Assembly (NCBI GenBank): GCA_028829895.1
Contig: CM054180.1
Coordinates: 141,558,618 to 141,622,617 of the forward strand
From: Sinotaia quadrata
Lineage: Eukaryota; Mollusca; Gastropoda; Architaenioglossa; Viviparidae
Direction of reading: 5' to 3'
DNA: 64,000 bases
This document shows positions 11,340 through 22,080 of the stretch, in pieces. The notes beneath the pieces are model-generated. The model was not told where the DNA came from. It did not search any database and was given only the letters and a program-made list of their open reading frames with translations. Within the stretch, counting starts at the first letter, position 1; each line of letters opens with the position of its first letter. Position numbers and translations under genes: made by a program.

Positions 11340-12185
11340 TCTGTTAAGTTCTAAGTTCAACAAATGTGTCAACAATTGTTTTCCACCTTTTCAAAAATGT
11401 CAACACAATAGCAATTGTTTTAACAATTTTGAACAAATTTGAACTCATCACCAGAAAGAGCCTAACCACTTTATGTGATGCCAAAGCCACCTAGTTAGCG
11501 GTTATGATTATTATTAAACAATTAATCATCCATAATTAATCACAAGTGATGAGAATCTTAATTTGTTATTAATAATTCTCCAACAGACACCACTCGTCTC
11601 TCTCCCTTGGCAGATGAGTGCACTGTAAATGTTTTCTCTCTTCCACAACAGTAAAGATATATATTTACCAAAACAAAATATTTCCATAGGTGGAAGTCCT
11701 ATTACTATAGGAGAAGACAAATATTCTTTAATCTATATTTAGTGAGTCCCTATCAACCCGCTTTCTTCTTCAACAAAAGGTTATCAATATTTGTAAGAAG
11801 GTCAATAAATATAACAATAAATTAATTAAATCAACATTCAAATATATTTATTTCCAAGAAACTAAATTTAAATGCATTTTATATCTAGACCATCTTATAT
11901 CCAATAATACAGTTCAACAAAAGTGTCAATACAAATCAAATCAAAGGATATTCTTATCAGAAAACAGAAATGGAGTTGTTAGAGATAAGCAATAACAGTG
12001 TTTACATAACCTGGTTTAAGTGTTGTTGAAATTTTGAGAGTTGTAATATAAAAAGACTTTTTAATATCTTATTTGTTGACAAATCAAGGACATAGTTCAC
12101 ATGTACTTGTGTTATTTGTTGAAGGAACAAGACGAATTTAAAATATTATTTGTTGACCGTAAAAAAAATATTTAACATGTCATTT
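11340..12185. other. Unassigned AT-rich spacer
   Basis: No gene is visible. It carries the taattaatcat...gagaatctt dispersed motif at about 11520-11600 and short ttgttgac words leading into the next array. Confidence 0.4.
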
Positions 12186-12189
12186 GTTG

Positions 12190-12540
12190 ACAGTACAAGG
12201 ATGTGGACAAGTAACATGGTAAATACGTCCTTATAGTGTTAACAAGTAACATGTTATATACGTCCTTATACTGTTAACAAGTAATATGTTAAATACGTCC
12301 TTGTACTGTCAACAAATGACATGTTAAATACGTCTTTGTACTGTGAACAAGTAACATGTTAAATACGTCCTTGTACTGTGGACAAGTAGCATGTTAAATA
12401 CGTCCTTATACTGTTAACAATTTACATGTTAAATACGTCCTTATACTGTTAACAATTAATATGTTAAATACGTCCTTGTACTGTGGACCAGTAACATGTT
12501 AAATACGTCCTTGTACTGTGGACAAGTAACATGTTAAATA
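12190..12540. repeat. 35-bp minisatellite, ~10 copies
   Basis: Units contain acatgttaaatacgtccttg and tactgtggacaagta. The array ends exactly where the 12.5-kb coding sequence begins, and its last unit supplies the apparent ATG of that ORF. Confidence 0.9.
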
Positions 12541-13529
12541 CCTGGGTTGTGCTTCTGCAACGATGTTGCCAGTCTATTCCAGGCTATAGGTATCGCATTA
12601 ATCTTATTGAATGGCGCCTATTCATAGACAGTTCATCCCGGAGCCTCAAAACCGTGTTGCTTCACAATGGAAACAACTACCCGTCTCTCCTGATGGCCCA
12701 CTCTGTGCATCTCAAAGAGGACTACACCAGTGTCAAAATGTTGCTGAGTGCATTAAAGTATGACGACTACGGATGGGAGGTCATCGGTGACTTCAAAATG
12801 GTATCATTCCTCATGGGTATTCAAGGAGGTTTCACGAAATTTCCTTGTTTCCTCTGTCTCTGGGACAGCCGTGACACTAAGGCGCATTATTGCACAAAGG
12901 ACTGGCCACAACGGACCGAGTTTTCTGTTGGGAAGAGCAATGTGAAGTGGGCGCCGCTGATAGAACCTCATAAAGTGCTTATGCCACCGCTGCACATCAA
13001 GTTAGGCCTCATTAAGCAATTTGTCACTGCTCTTGACAAGGAGTCAGCAGCATTTCAGTACCTCCAAGATCTTTTTCCAAAGCTGTCCGAGGCTAAGGTC
13101 AGGGCTGGTATATTCGTCGGACCACAGATCAAGAAGATCATAGAATGTGAGGATTTCGCAAAGCTGTTGAACAGGACGGAGAGAGCGGCTTGGAGCAGTT
13201 TCGTTGCAGTTGTTCAGGGCTTCCTAGGTAATCACAAAGCTGAAAACTATGTGGAGTTGGTGCAGACTCTCATAAAGAATTACGCCACAATGGGATGCAG
13301 AATGTCTCTGAAAGTCCATATCCTTGATTCACATCTCGACAAATTCAAGGAGAACATGGGCACTTACTCGGAGGAGCAAGGCGAGCGCTTTCATCAAGAT
13401 ATATTGAATTTTGAATGTCGTTACCAAGGACAGTATAACGAAAACATGATGGGGGACTACATTTGGGGGCTACTTCGAGAGAGTGATTCACAGTACAATC
13501 GTAAATCTAGAAAATCTACACATTTCTGA
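12541..13529 (+). pseudogene. 5'-truncated, probably TE-derived gene of a multicopy invertebrate family
   Basis: An ORF opens at an ATG at 12531, but that ATG and the next three codons belong to the 35-bp array, so it is not the native start. From about 12605 the frame is complex and conserved-looking: EWRLFIDSS, VLLHNGN, a cysteine pair in FPCFLCLWDSR followed by HYC, PPLHIKLGLIKQF, and near the C-terminus EEQGERFHQDI then ECRYQG. I recognise these as a widespread multicopy family of invertebrate 'uncharacterised' proteins, probably encoded by a mobile element. Between 12547 and about 12600 the family-like reading (CNDVASLFQ) is in another frame, so one frameshift plus loss of the N-terminus is likely. 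A stop TAA at 12535-12537 precedes that alternative frame. Function is unknown; acidic and Cys/His residues allow but do not prove a transposase-like enzyme. Confidence 0.6.
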
Positions 13530-13774
13530 ACCTTGTTGAGTGGTTTCCGACTGTGTTTGTCTATTCCTTGTGCAATTTTTGTTTTTACCTGATCATAATG
13601 ACGAAAATTTTAAAAAATCGTTCTATTTTCACAAAAAAAAACGAGTTTTCTTCGTGCTGTTGTCGTGTAAGCAAAGTTTGTGCTTAATGAAGTCATTTTT
13701 TCACATACTTTAGACATAAGCAATTGAAATATAACACTTAGAAGCCAGGAACAAAAATTGTGTTACATAGTGTT
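13530..13774. other. 3' flank of the 12.5-kb gene
   Basis: AT-rich, non-coding. It may be the 3' untranslated part of the same element. No polyadenylation signal stands out. Confidence 0.3.
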
Positions 13775-13892
13775 ATTAAACTTTAGACTGCAGTAAATAT
13801 TGAATTTTAGACTAGATGTCTAATGTTAAGTTTCTCATTCTGATTATTAAACTTTAGACTGCAGTAAATATTGAATTTTAGACTAGATGTCC
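13775..13892. repeat. ~70-bp duplication, 2 copies
   Basis: attaaactttagactgcagt and the following aaatattgaattttagacta appear twice, about 70 bp apart. Confidence 0.85.
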
Positions 13893-13917
13893 ACGGCGGT
13901 CGCTCACGTAAATGTCA

Positions 13918-14210
13918 GTCTCCCGTTTTCTTCTCTGCCTCTCATTTATACATCATCTCTCGCTCTCCCTTTCTCTCGATTTCTCTCTCTCTTTGTCCCC
14001 CTTCTTTCTTTTCTCCCAGTCTTTCTTTCTCGGGCACAAAGGCTGATAGGTCTTCTAGCATTATGCCTTTGTCACACACACACCCATCTTTCTTTCTCTC
14101 TCGGGCACAAATGCTGGTAGATCTTCTGGCATTATGCCTTTGTCACACACACACACATCTTTCTTTCTCTCTCGGGCACAAATGGTGGTAGGTCTTCTGG
14201 CATTATACAT
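13918..14210. repeat. CT-rich tract and 69-bp array, 3 copies
   Basis: A pyrimidine-rich tract (13918-14030) leads into three copies of a unit with ctcgggcacaaatgctggta, ggcattatgcctttgtcaca and a cttctttctctc block. Open frames here are low-complexity. Confidence 0.85.
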
Positions 14211-14354
14211 ATACTTTCAAAATAAAAAAATAAAAACATAGTATGCTTCGATACCGACCCCTAATGGAAGGCAGCATGGTGACTCACAAGAAAACCGGAT
14301 AATGCGCCAAGTTTTAATTTAACTTTAACTTTAAAAAAAAATGGAATACTAGCA

Positions 14355-15195
14355 CCAAAATTACCATGGCACATAGATCTAAAAACACACTGTTTACATG
14401 TTGTATTATGATTCTTAAGATTACCATGGCACATTGATCTAAAAACACACTGTTTACATGTTGTATTATGGTACTTAAGATTACCATGGCACATAGATCT
14501 AAAATCACACTGTTTACATGTTGTATTATGGTACTTAAGATTACCATGGCACATTGATCTAAAAACACACTGTTTACATGTTGTATTATGGTACTTAAGA
14601 TTACCATGGCACATAGATCTAAAAACACACTGTTTACATGTTGTATTATGGTACTTAAGATTACCATGGCACATAGATCTAAAAACACACTGTTTACATG
14701 TTGTATTATGGTACCTAAGATTACCATGGCACATAGATCTAAAAACACACTGTTTACATGTTGTATTATGGTACTTAAGATTACCATGGCACATAGATCT
14801 AAAAACACACTGTTTACATGTTGTATTATTGTACTTAAGATTACCATGGCACATAGATCTAAAAACACACTGTTTACATGTTGTATTATGCTACTTAAGA
14901 TTACCATGGCATTTAGATCTAAAACACACTGTTTACATGTTGTATTATGGTACTTAAGATTACCATGGCATTTAGATCTAAAAACACACTGTTTACATGT
15001 TGTATTATGGTACTTAAGATTACCATGGCACTTAGATAAACACACACACACTGCATGTTGTATTATGGTACTTAAGATTACCATGGCACTTAGATAAAAA
15101 AAAACACACTATTTGCATGTTGTATTATGATACTTAAGATTACCATGACACTTAGATATAAAACACACTGTTTGCTTGTTGTATTATGGTACTTA
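14355..15195. repeat. 60-bp minisatellite, ~14 copies
   Basis: Units contain attaccatggcacatagatc, taaaaacacactgtttacat and gttgtattatggtacttaag. Because 60 bp is 20 codons, frames of 107-256 codons stay open on both strands; these are not genes. Copies at the right end (from about 15030) carry deletions. Confidence 0.95.
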
Positions 15196-15390
15196 CGTGA
15201 CGATAATAAATCCATACTATAAAATAATTTTACTTTAAGCAACATATTCTGAAAACCGACATTTACAAGGGCGAAGTGCAGGCAAATAAATATGTAGTTT
15301 GTTACATACACATTTGAAGAAATTTAAAATTTGCAGAATGGCAATTTTAGCTCGGCTACGCTTGACAGACTACTTGTTCACAATTAAAAC
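15196..15390. other. Spacer before the ZMYM1-like relic
   Basis: AT-rich, no features recognised. Confidence 0.4.
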
Positions 15391-15553
15391 ATTGACAAGT
15401 GGATTGGGAGATTACACCACCAGTATCGATAACTAGCAGTGATGAGATGCTTGACGTCTTCAATATGGTAACGGAAGTTATTCAAACTATTGAAACTAAT
15501 GTGAACAGCTCCTATCACGGCGATCTGCAACATAATTCCTCTGCAATGCAAAT

Positions 15554-15770
15554 CATTGAAATCAATTACAACGATCCGCCATCTTGGCCCTGTCTAAACG
15601 ATAAAATGTCACCTTATTGATCATGAACCTGACCAAACCATTGAAATCAATTACAACGATCCGCCATCTTGGCCCTGTCTAAACGATAAAATGTCACCTT
15701 ATTGATCATGAACCTGACCAAATAATTGAAATCAATTACAACGATCCGCCTGTCTAAGCGATAAAATAAA
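15554..15770. repeat. ~85-bp array inside the hAT relic, 2.5 copies
   Basis: attgaaatcaattacaacga recurs at 15554, 15640 and 15724. The unit encodes the NYNDPPSWPCLND region of the ZMYM1-like protein; the third copy is shortened. Confidence 0.85.
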
Positions 15771-16059
15771 ATGCCACTTATTAAATATGGACCTGACTAG
15801 GGAGATTCTGCAGATTTTCGTGAATCAACATCAGAAAATGGAAGCAATTTTTCAGGAAAATGGTTTTCTAAAACGCTGTCTAATGGTGAAACCATAAAGC
15901 GTAATTGGCTTATATACTGTGAAACCAGTAAGTCTATTTTTGTTTACCATGCATTCTATTCGATAAACGCTTTTCCAAACCTAATATTGCAAATCAGAAA
16001 GTAGGATTTAATGATTGGAAAAATTTAAACCGTTTTGTGGAACACTAAAATTCACCCAG

Positions 16060-16535
16060 TCATCGTCAGAATTTCTGTGAATGGAAATCCTTACAAAAGA
16101 TATTACAAAGTGAGAATTTATGTATAGAAATCCTTACAAAAGATATTACAAAGTGAGAATTTCTGTGAATGGAAATCCTTACAAAAGAGATTACAAAGTG
16201 AGAAATTGTGTGAATGGAAATACTTAAAAAAAGAGATTACAAAGTGAGAATTTCTATGAATGGAAATCCTTACAAAAGGGATTACAAAGTGAGAATTTAT
16301 GTGAATGGAAATCCTTACAAAAGAGATTACAAAGTAAGAATTTCTGTGAATGGAAATCCTTACAAAAGAGATTACAAAGTGAGAATTTCTGTGAATGGAA
16401 ATCCTTACAAAAGAGATTACAAAGTGAGAATGTATGTGGATGGAAATCCTTACAAAAGAGATTACAAATTGAGAATTTTTGTGATTGGAAGTCCTTACAA
16501 AAGAGATTACAAATTGAGAATTTTTGTGACTGTGT
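16060..16535. repeat. 45-bp array inside the hAT relic, ~10 copies
   Basis: Units contain gaatggaaatccttacaaaa and gagattacaaagtgagaat. In the hAT frame the unit reads CEWKSLQKRLQSENF, exactly 15 codons, following SPSHRQNF. The array is an in-frame expansion of transposase coding sequence. Confidence 0.9.
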
Positions 16536-16679
16536 GAATGTGTCGATGATGCGCTTCAAAAACTATTGAGACTCTTTAAAACGGAGGTGTATTCTGAAAG
16601 TAATTCTTGATGTGATGTTTTGTGCCAAAACCAAATTACCACTAAGAGGATCGCGTAGCAGTATAGAAAACCCGATTAC

Positions 16680-16918
16680 GGGAATATATCTTAATGTATT
16701 TTTAACTTATTAGTTATTACGATGTTCAACTAAAACAATTCTGGAATATTTCTTAATCTATTGGAACTTATTAGTCATTACGATGTTCAACTAAAACAAC
16801 TCTGGAATATTTCTTAATCTATTGGAACTTATTAGTCATTACGATGTTCAACTAAAATAATTCGGGTGTATTTCTTAATCTATTGGAACTTATTAGTCAT
16901 TACGATGTTCAACTAAAA
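16680..16918. repeat. 61-bp array inside the hAT relic, ~4 copies
   Basis: Units contain cttaatctattggaacttat and tagtcattacgatgttcaac. The coding reading is NLLELISHYDVQLK. The 61-bp period shifts frame at each copy. The last copy continues into the downstream hAT sequence (KRHITTHKTGS). Confidence 0.9.
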
Positions 16919-17415
16919 CGGCATATCACAACTCACAAAACAGGTTCAGTAAGTTATTTTTCACGGCTGTACAAAATGAACATATTGGCTTACTAGGAAA
17001 TAAAGTTTGTCATGAAATTCTATCCAACGTACAATAAAGCAAAATATTATTCTATACTCCTGGTCTGTACGCCAGACATATCTCATCGAGAGCAACTGTC
17101 CCACATTGTGAGATATATGAGAATCGATAACGGATTTGTTTCTATACAAGAAAATCTTAGAAACTTCATTGAAACCAAAGAATAAAATTGGAATGGATTA
17201 TCCGAAGAAATAATTAAAAAACTCGAAAATGATGAGCTTGATCTTCAAAATGCGAGAGGCCAAGACTTTGATAATGGCGCAAACATGGCAGGTGTGTACA
17301 ATGGCGTTCAAGATGTCAGTTTGCAAAAAAATCAAATTAGCGAAATTTATAAAATGTTCAGCCCATTGTCTAAATTTAGTTGGTGTATGTGCAGCTTCCT
17401 TAAATAGGACTATGC

Positions 17416-17790
17416 CTTCATTCTTTGCCACTATACAAAAGCTATACACGATTTTTTTTCTTTTTCAACTAATCGCTATGACATTCTTTGCCACTATACA
17501 AAAGCTATACACGTTTTTTCCATATTCAACTAGTTGCTATGACATTCTTTGCCACTATACAAAAGCTATACACGTTTTTTTCTTATTCAACTAGTCGCTA
17601 GGACATTCTTTGCCACTATACAAAAGCTATACACGTTTTTTCTTATTCAACTAGTCGCTAGGACATTCTTTGCCACTGTACAAAAGCTATACACGATTTT
17701 TTTTCCATATTCAACTAGTAGCTAGGACATTTTTTGCCACTGTACAAAAGCTATACTCGTATTTTGCTTATTCAACTATTCGCTGGGATA
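17416..17790. repeat. 60-bp array inside the hAT relic, ~6 copies
   Basis: Units contain cattctttgccactatacaa, aagctatacacgtttttt and attcaactagtcgcta. The reading FFATIQKLYTFFSYSTSR is a ZMYM1-type hAT motif, repeated in frame (20 codons) apart from T-run length changes. The last copy leads into STIRWDIL and the native sequence. Confidence 0.9.
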
Positions 17791-17930
17791 TTTTAATGGG
17801 TATATCAAAATTATCACTAAAGGTCACGGAGATATTAGATGGTCATCAAGAGCTAACGCAGTTGAAGTCTTACATTCTCAGATTAAAGAAGTGACTAAGA
17901 CTCTAAAAGCAAAATTTTGATATTCACTGC

Positions 17931-18125
17931 AGGTCTTATGATTACTTTTCATAATAAATCGTATAATAAACTTCCTATACTAAATTTATTATTTAGTAAT
18001 GTACGTATTTCATGTTTTACAAAGTACAGTAGTTACTTTATTAACTGCTAGAAAATTACTCGGCGCGAGGCTGACATTTTATATTCTTGCCTGAGGTGCA
18101 AAAGTAGCAAGTTATGGCTGTGGTT
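17931..18125. other. Unassigned spacer
   Basis: AT-rich, no gene seen. Confidence 0.4.
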
Positions 18126-18129
18126 GAAT

Positions 18130-18305
18130 GTATTATAGTTGTCTTTTTTGTTAATTGTATTTCGTTGTCTTTGTTAATTATATTTTCCTTGTCTTTGTTA
18201 ATTGTATATTGTTGTCTAAGTTAATTGTATTTCGTTGTCTTTGTTAATTGTATATCGTTGTCATTGTTAATTATATTTTCCTTGTCTTTGTTAATTGTAT
18301 TTCGT
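18130..18305. repeat. ~23-bp array
   Basis: Degenerate units of ttgtctttgttaattgtatt, about seven copies. Confidence 0.85.
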
Positions 18306-18576
18306 GATGAGCAAATCCATGTCAGTTTCAATGCCACTCCTGCGTGTTTCATTTGTTTGTGACGTCACAGGCACGAGATCCGCGGGTTTCCATGGTCGGT
18401 GTGCCGTTACGACGTTTTTAATCGCAAAGTGCGGTTTGTTTTGTAAAGTGTGGTCGTCTGATTGTGACTAACCTGTACCGCTGGTGGACCATATCACCGG
18501 GTGTGGTGTCATATTCGGTTGCGAGCGCGTGCAGAAAATTATTATCGTCGCCATCGGTAGATGTCTGACGTCATGT
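18306..18576. other. GC-richer spacer with CRE-like palindrome
   Basis: This stretch has more CpG than its surroundings and contains gtgacgtcac near 18358. No coding sequence or promoter elements can be assigned. Confidence 0.35.
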
Positions 18577-18731
18577 GTTTCGGGTCAGTAGTGTGTTGAT
18601 TAGGGTTAGGGTTAGGGTTAGTTTCGGGTCAGTAGTGTGTTGGTTAGGGTTAGGGTTAGGGTTAGTTTCGGGTCAGTAGTGTGTTGATTAGGGTTAGGGT
18701 TAGGGTTAGTTTCGGGTCAGTAGTGTGTTGA
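18577..18731. repeat. 44-bp array containing TTAGGG runs, 3.3 copies
   Basis: Units start at 18577, 18621, 18665 and 18709. Each complete unit is gtttcgggtcagtagtgtgt followed by three TTAGGG hexamers. The hexamer is the ancestral animal telomere repeat; here it is interstitial and part of a composite unit. Confidence 0.9.
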
Positions 18732-19020
18732 TTCTGTTTGGGAGAGGGGTGCGCATCCGCTCGTGGCTCGCCTCTAGGGACGGGTTACCGCACAGCGTGG
18801 AGTCTCCACTAGCGAGCAAGGGAAGCGTGCGAATCGGGTGTGGGTAATGGCGAGAATGGTTAATCGTCTTCATCAATGTTGGGGTGCTTCCGGCTTTTAC
18901 AGCTTTCGCGCTGGGGAGAGGGTAAAGGGAGGGTGGTGCTCTCTTGCTGCGTGTGTCCGTTGCAAACATGTTTGGCCTGCGAAGGCGGACTCCAATCCGG
19001 TAATCCATGGGCTGGAATTG
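18732..19020. other. GC-rich unassigned segment
   Basis: CpG-containing and open in several frames, but none gives a recognisable protein and there is no start or splice context. Confidence 0.35.
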
Positions 19021-19540
19021 TGGTTGTTGTTGTCGTACTGGCGGTGAAGTTGTTGTTGCAGTCGCTTCTGATGTTAAAGTGAGGGGTGGGGTGATTTACA
19101 GAGCCCAGGCTAATAACACACCAGATCTGTACCTAGTGTGTTTATGCGCCCGGGATTTCCACCCCTGGCCTTCTCACTGGTGGTGCTGTCGTTGTTGTTG
19201 TTGTGGTTGTCCCCAACATTCGTTGGGATGTCTAAGTGTGGGCGTTAGTGGCCTGTATAAATGGTCGAGCATCAGCTGTATCATGTCGGCCAATGGTTGG
19301 TTAAAATAACCCCATGACGTGTACTGTTGTTCGTAGTATCGCCATTGTTGTTGCTGTCAACGTTGTTGTTGTTGGATTCTGTGTCGTAGTTGCGGCTCTT
19401 GTTGTTGTTATCGTTGTGGCTGTTGTTGACGCTGTTGTTGTTTTCGGATAGGTGGTGATGGGCGCCGTTTTTGCCTTCTTTGGCCCTTTTCTGTTGATGT
19501 TGTTGTTGTAGGCTGGCCTTCTGTTGTTATTATTGTCGAC
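19021..19540. repeat. (GTT)n-rich low-complexity region
   Basis: Clusters of gttgttgttgt interspersed with cgtt/tgtcg words, giving poly-C/V-like spurious frames. Confidence 0.75.
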
Positions 19541-19854
19541 GTGGTTGATGGTCTAGGTGGCGTCGCTGGTAAAGATGAGATGGGTGGGACCTCAAGCTCC
19601 CTTGAAACCTCTACAGAATGATGTCAACTTTTTTTCTGGTTCCCTGTTTTGGCCTTTATCCTTTTGGATGTATTTTTCTTTCATTTCGATATTTTTCGTC
19701 TGCATTATTTTTGTTGATTTTTTATTTTCTTCTTTCTTACCGTCTGTATTTTTTCCTCGGTTGTAGTAGTTGGAGTCTGAGTTTTCTGTTCCTCAGTCAC
19801 TGTGGTTGGTGTCTTGGAAAATGCCTTTTTTTTTCCCTCGTTCAAAGTCTGTGT
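19541..19854. other. T-rich unassigned spacer
   Basis: Pyrimidine-rich; no gene seen. Confidence 0.4.
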
Positions 19855-20390
19855 TAAGTTGGTGGTATCTTCCATACAATGTGAATATTGCATTCTTTGT
19901 CACACTGGGGTGGTATCTTCCATACAATGTGAGTATTGCATTCTTTGTCACACTGGGGTGGTATCTTCCATACAATGTGAGTATTGCATTCTTTGTCACA
20001 CTGGGGTGGTATCTTCCATACAATGTGAGTATTGCATTCTTTGTCACACTGGGGTGGTATCTTCCATACAATGTGAGTATTGCATTTCTTTGTCACACTG
20101 GGGTGGTATCTTCCATACAATGTGAGTATTGCATTCTTTGTCACACTGGGGTGGTATCTTCCATACAATGTGAGTATTGCATTCTTTTTCACACTGGGAT
20201 GGTATCTTCCATACAATGTGAGTATTGCATTCTTTTTCACAATGGGATGGTATCTTCCATACAATGTGAGTATTGCATTCTTTTTCACACTGGGATGGTA
20301 TCTTCCATACAATGTGAGTATTGCATTCTTTTTCACACTGGGGTGGTATCTTCCATACAATGTGAGTATTGCATTCTTTGTCACACGTGC
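19855..20390. repeat. 48-bp minisatellite, ~11 copies
   Basis: Units contain ggtggtatcttccatacaat, gtgagtattgcattctttgt and cacactgg. 48 bp is 16 codons, which explains open frames of 92-250 codons on both strands. The right-hand copies share a ttttcacactgggat variant. Confidence 0.95.
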
Positions 20391-20519
20391 CGTCAGGTGT
20401 TGTTTAGGTTTCATTATCGGCTGTTGGATTTTTTTCCTCTTTTAAAACGTGCCAGTTCTGGTGTGCTACCAATGCATCCCGTATGCCACTTTCGTTTTTG
20501 GTGCATAATAATCCCCATG

Positions 20520-20735
20520 TAATCCTTTCGTATGCATGTCCTATGCAGTCGTTTTTTGGTGCACAATAATCCCCAGATTATCCTTTCGTATGCATGTCCT
20601 GTGCAGTCGTTTTTTGGTGCAGAATAATCCCCAGATTATCCTTTCATATGCATATCTAATGCAGTCGTTTTTGGTGCACAATAATCCCCAGATTATCCTT
20701 TCATATGCATGTATAATGCAGTCGTTTTCGATTTC
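20520..20735. repeat. 58-59-bp array, 4 copies
   Basis: Units contain tcctttcgtatgcatgtcct, atgcagtcgtttt and gcacaataatccccagatta. Confidence 0.85.
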
Positions 20736-20814
20736 AAGGCAGCGAGATGATAGCCATAGCGTGTATTTGCCGTGATGTCTAGATGAGAAGGCAATTTCCA
20801 TAGCTCTCGGGTGA

Positions 20815-21062
20815 TTTTCTATTTCCTGTTCACCCGGCCCTGAAAAGGGTAGTGGAGTAGAGCTTTTCTATTTCTTTTTGTTACCCGGCCCTGAAAATTG
20901 TAAGGGAGTAGAGCTTTTCTATTTCTTCTTGTTCACCCGGCCCTGAAAAGGGTAGGGGAGTAGAGCTTTTTTATTTCTTCTTGTTCACCCGGCCCTGAAA
21001 AGGGTAGGGGAGTAGAGCTTTTTTATTTCTTCTTGTTCACCCGGCCCTGAAAAGGGAGGGGT
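20815..21062. repeat. ~57-bp array, 5 copies
   Basis: Units contain cacccggccctgaaaagggt, ggagtagagctttt and atttcttcttgtt. Confidence 0.85.
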
Positions 21063-21534
21063 GGAGTTACACTGGTAGTAGATCGAGTAGTTAGTTTCTC
21101 CATTTCAAGGTCGTGCGTGCGTCTTCGTCGGCGCCTCGGCGGTCCGACGTGAAGTGTGTGAGGAATGATTAATATCACATGAAGTAGACCTTTATACTTC
21201 GTGTGTCACCAACGTTAGGTCTACAGGTATAGGGAAACTGCAATCGTAAGCCGACATTTTGAAAAAAACTCAGTTCTCCACCTAAATGAATTTGAGCAGT
21301 ATCTCCATCTATGTACCACATAAACGGCATCCCCCTTACTATATTAGATGTAAATCTAATTTCTTAGCCTAGAGAGAGATCACTTAAAACATTATTTTAA
21401 GTCAGTTTGTAGAAAATACAAATATACATTTTGTCTCCCCCATTAACACGGATATAGAACAAGGGAAGCAATCCAATTTAACTAATTACACGTGATCGAC
21501 AATCTTAATTCATAGTTGTTATTAATTCTCGCCC
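21063..21534. other. Unassigned spacer
   Basis: No gene. A short GC-rich block at 21105-21150 and the taatta/gagaatctt dispersed motif near 21475-21530. Confidence 0.35.
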
Positions 21535-21660
21535 AAGACCAACATGTCTCGCACTTGGCGGATTATAAGCATGTTATAAAGCTATACTCTTAACATAATA
21601 GTAAGATCAACATGTCTCACATGGCGGATATTAAGTGTTGTAAAGCTATACATTTAACAT
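21535..21660. repeat. ~66-bp duplication, 2 copies
   Basis: agatcaacatgtctcacatg-type blocks followed by aaagctata(c)...taacat occur at about 21536 and 21603. Confidence 0.7.
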
Positions 21661-21740
21661 GAATAAGAGAGATGTTTCACTGTCGCATAATGTTTTTGCA
21701 GGTGGACAATTCTTGCTAATGATCGCCTTCAATGGCCGGA

Positions 21741-21855
21741 CTTGAGTTACGTCAAAATCAAAGTGATTAGTATAGAGAACTTGAGTTACGTCAAAATCAA
21801 AGTGATTAGTATAGAGAACTTGAGTTACGTCAAAATCAAAGTGATTAGTATAGAG
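21741..21855. repeat. 39-bp minisatellite, left part (host of the retrotransposon)
   Basis: Three copies of a unit with cttgagttacgtcaaaatca and aagtgattagtatagagaa. The array is cut at 21855 by the LTR retrotransposon and resumes at 30180 in register. Confidence 0.95.
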
Positions 21856-22049
21856 TGTCACAAGTCTGATAAAAATGTCCGACCTGATGACCCACTTAGC
21901 CTTGTTTACTTCAAATTCGAATATTTGAAACCCTTGACCCCTTTGTTCAAAGCTTCCTTTTTCTAGGTGCTTCTAGAACAGGTCAAGATGTTATGTAACT
22001 TTAGGACCATTGTCCAGTTCTCGAACCAACCACATGCTTTGCGAACAGT

Positions 22050-22080
22050 CACGTGATACGCAATATACCTTTCTATATAT
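22050..22080 (+). promoter_or_regulatory. Candidate LTR core promoter (E-box and TATA)
   Basis: CACGTG at 22050-22055 is followed by TATATAT at about 22074-22080, about 200 bp into the LTR. A TATA box here would put the U3/R boundary near 22105. This is motif-based only. Confidence 0.5.

Larger units (their letters stand above)
15540..17930 (+). pseudogene. ZMYM1-like hAT transposase relic, 3'-truncated, with internal arrays
   Basis: Successive frames on the plus strand follow ZMYM1-type hAT proteins in the right order: NDPPSWPCLND (15571), a KTLSNGETIKRNWLIY block (about 15867), NDWKNLNRFVEH (about 16012), NSPSHRQNFCEWKSLQK (about 16050), LLELISHYDVQLK (last copy about 16880), a CTPDISHREQLSHIVRYM block (about 17067), DNGANMAGVYNGVQD (about 17260), KCSAHCLNLVGVCAASLN (about 17350), FFATIQKLYTFF (from 17420) and RWSSRANAVEVLH (about 17836). 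Frames change repeatedly and stops interrupt, so it is dead. The match ends near 17925, losing the C-terminal dimerisation region. Four tandem arrays within it (about 85, 45, 61 and 60 bp) are each made of its own coding sequence. It may begin upstream, since 15399-15553 is open in the first frame. Confidence 0.85.

Noticed and set aside
14261..15097. Open frames of 169-256 codons on both strands
   Set aside because: They are translations of a 60-bp tandem array; 60 is divisible by three, so any stop-free unit stays open. No domain and no splice or start context.
18594..18710. True telomere end
   Set aside because: TTAGGG runs are only three hexamers long, inside 44-bp units, with unrelated sequence on both sides.
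19770..20522. 250-codon plus frame and 186-codon minus frame
   Set aside because: 48-bp array translation in several frames at once; no protein signature.
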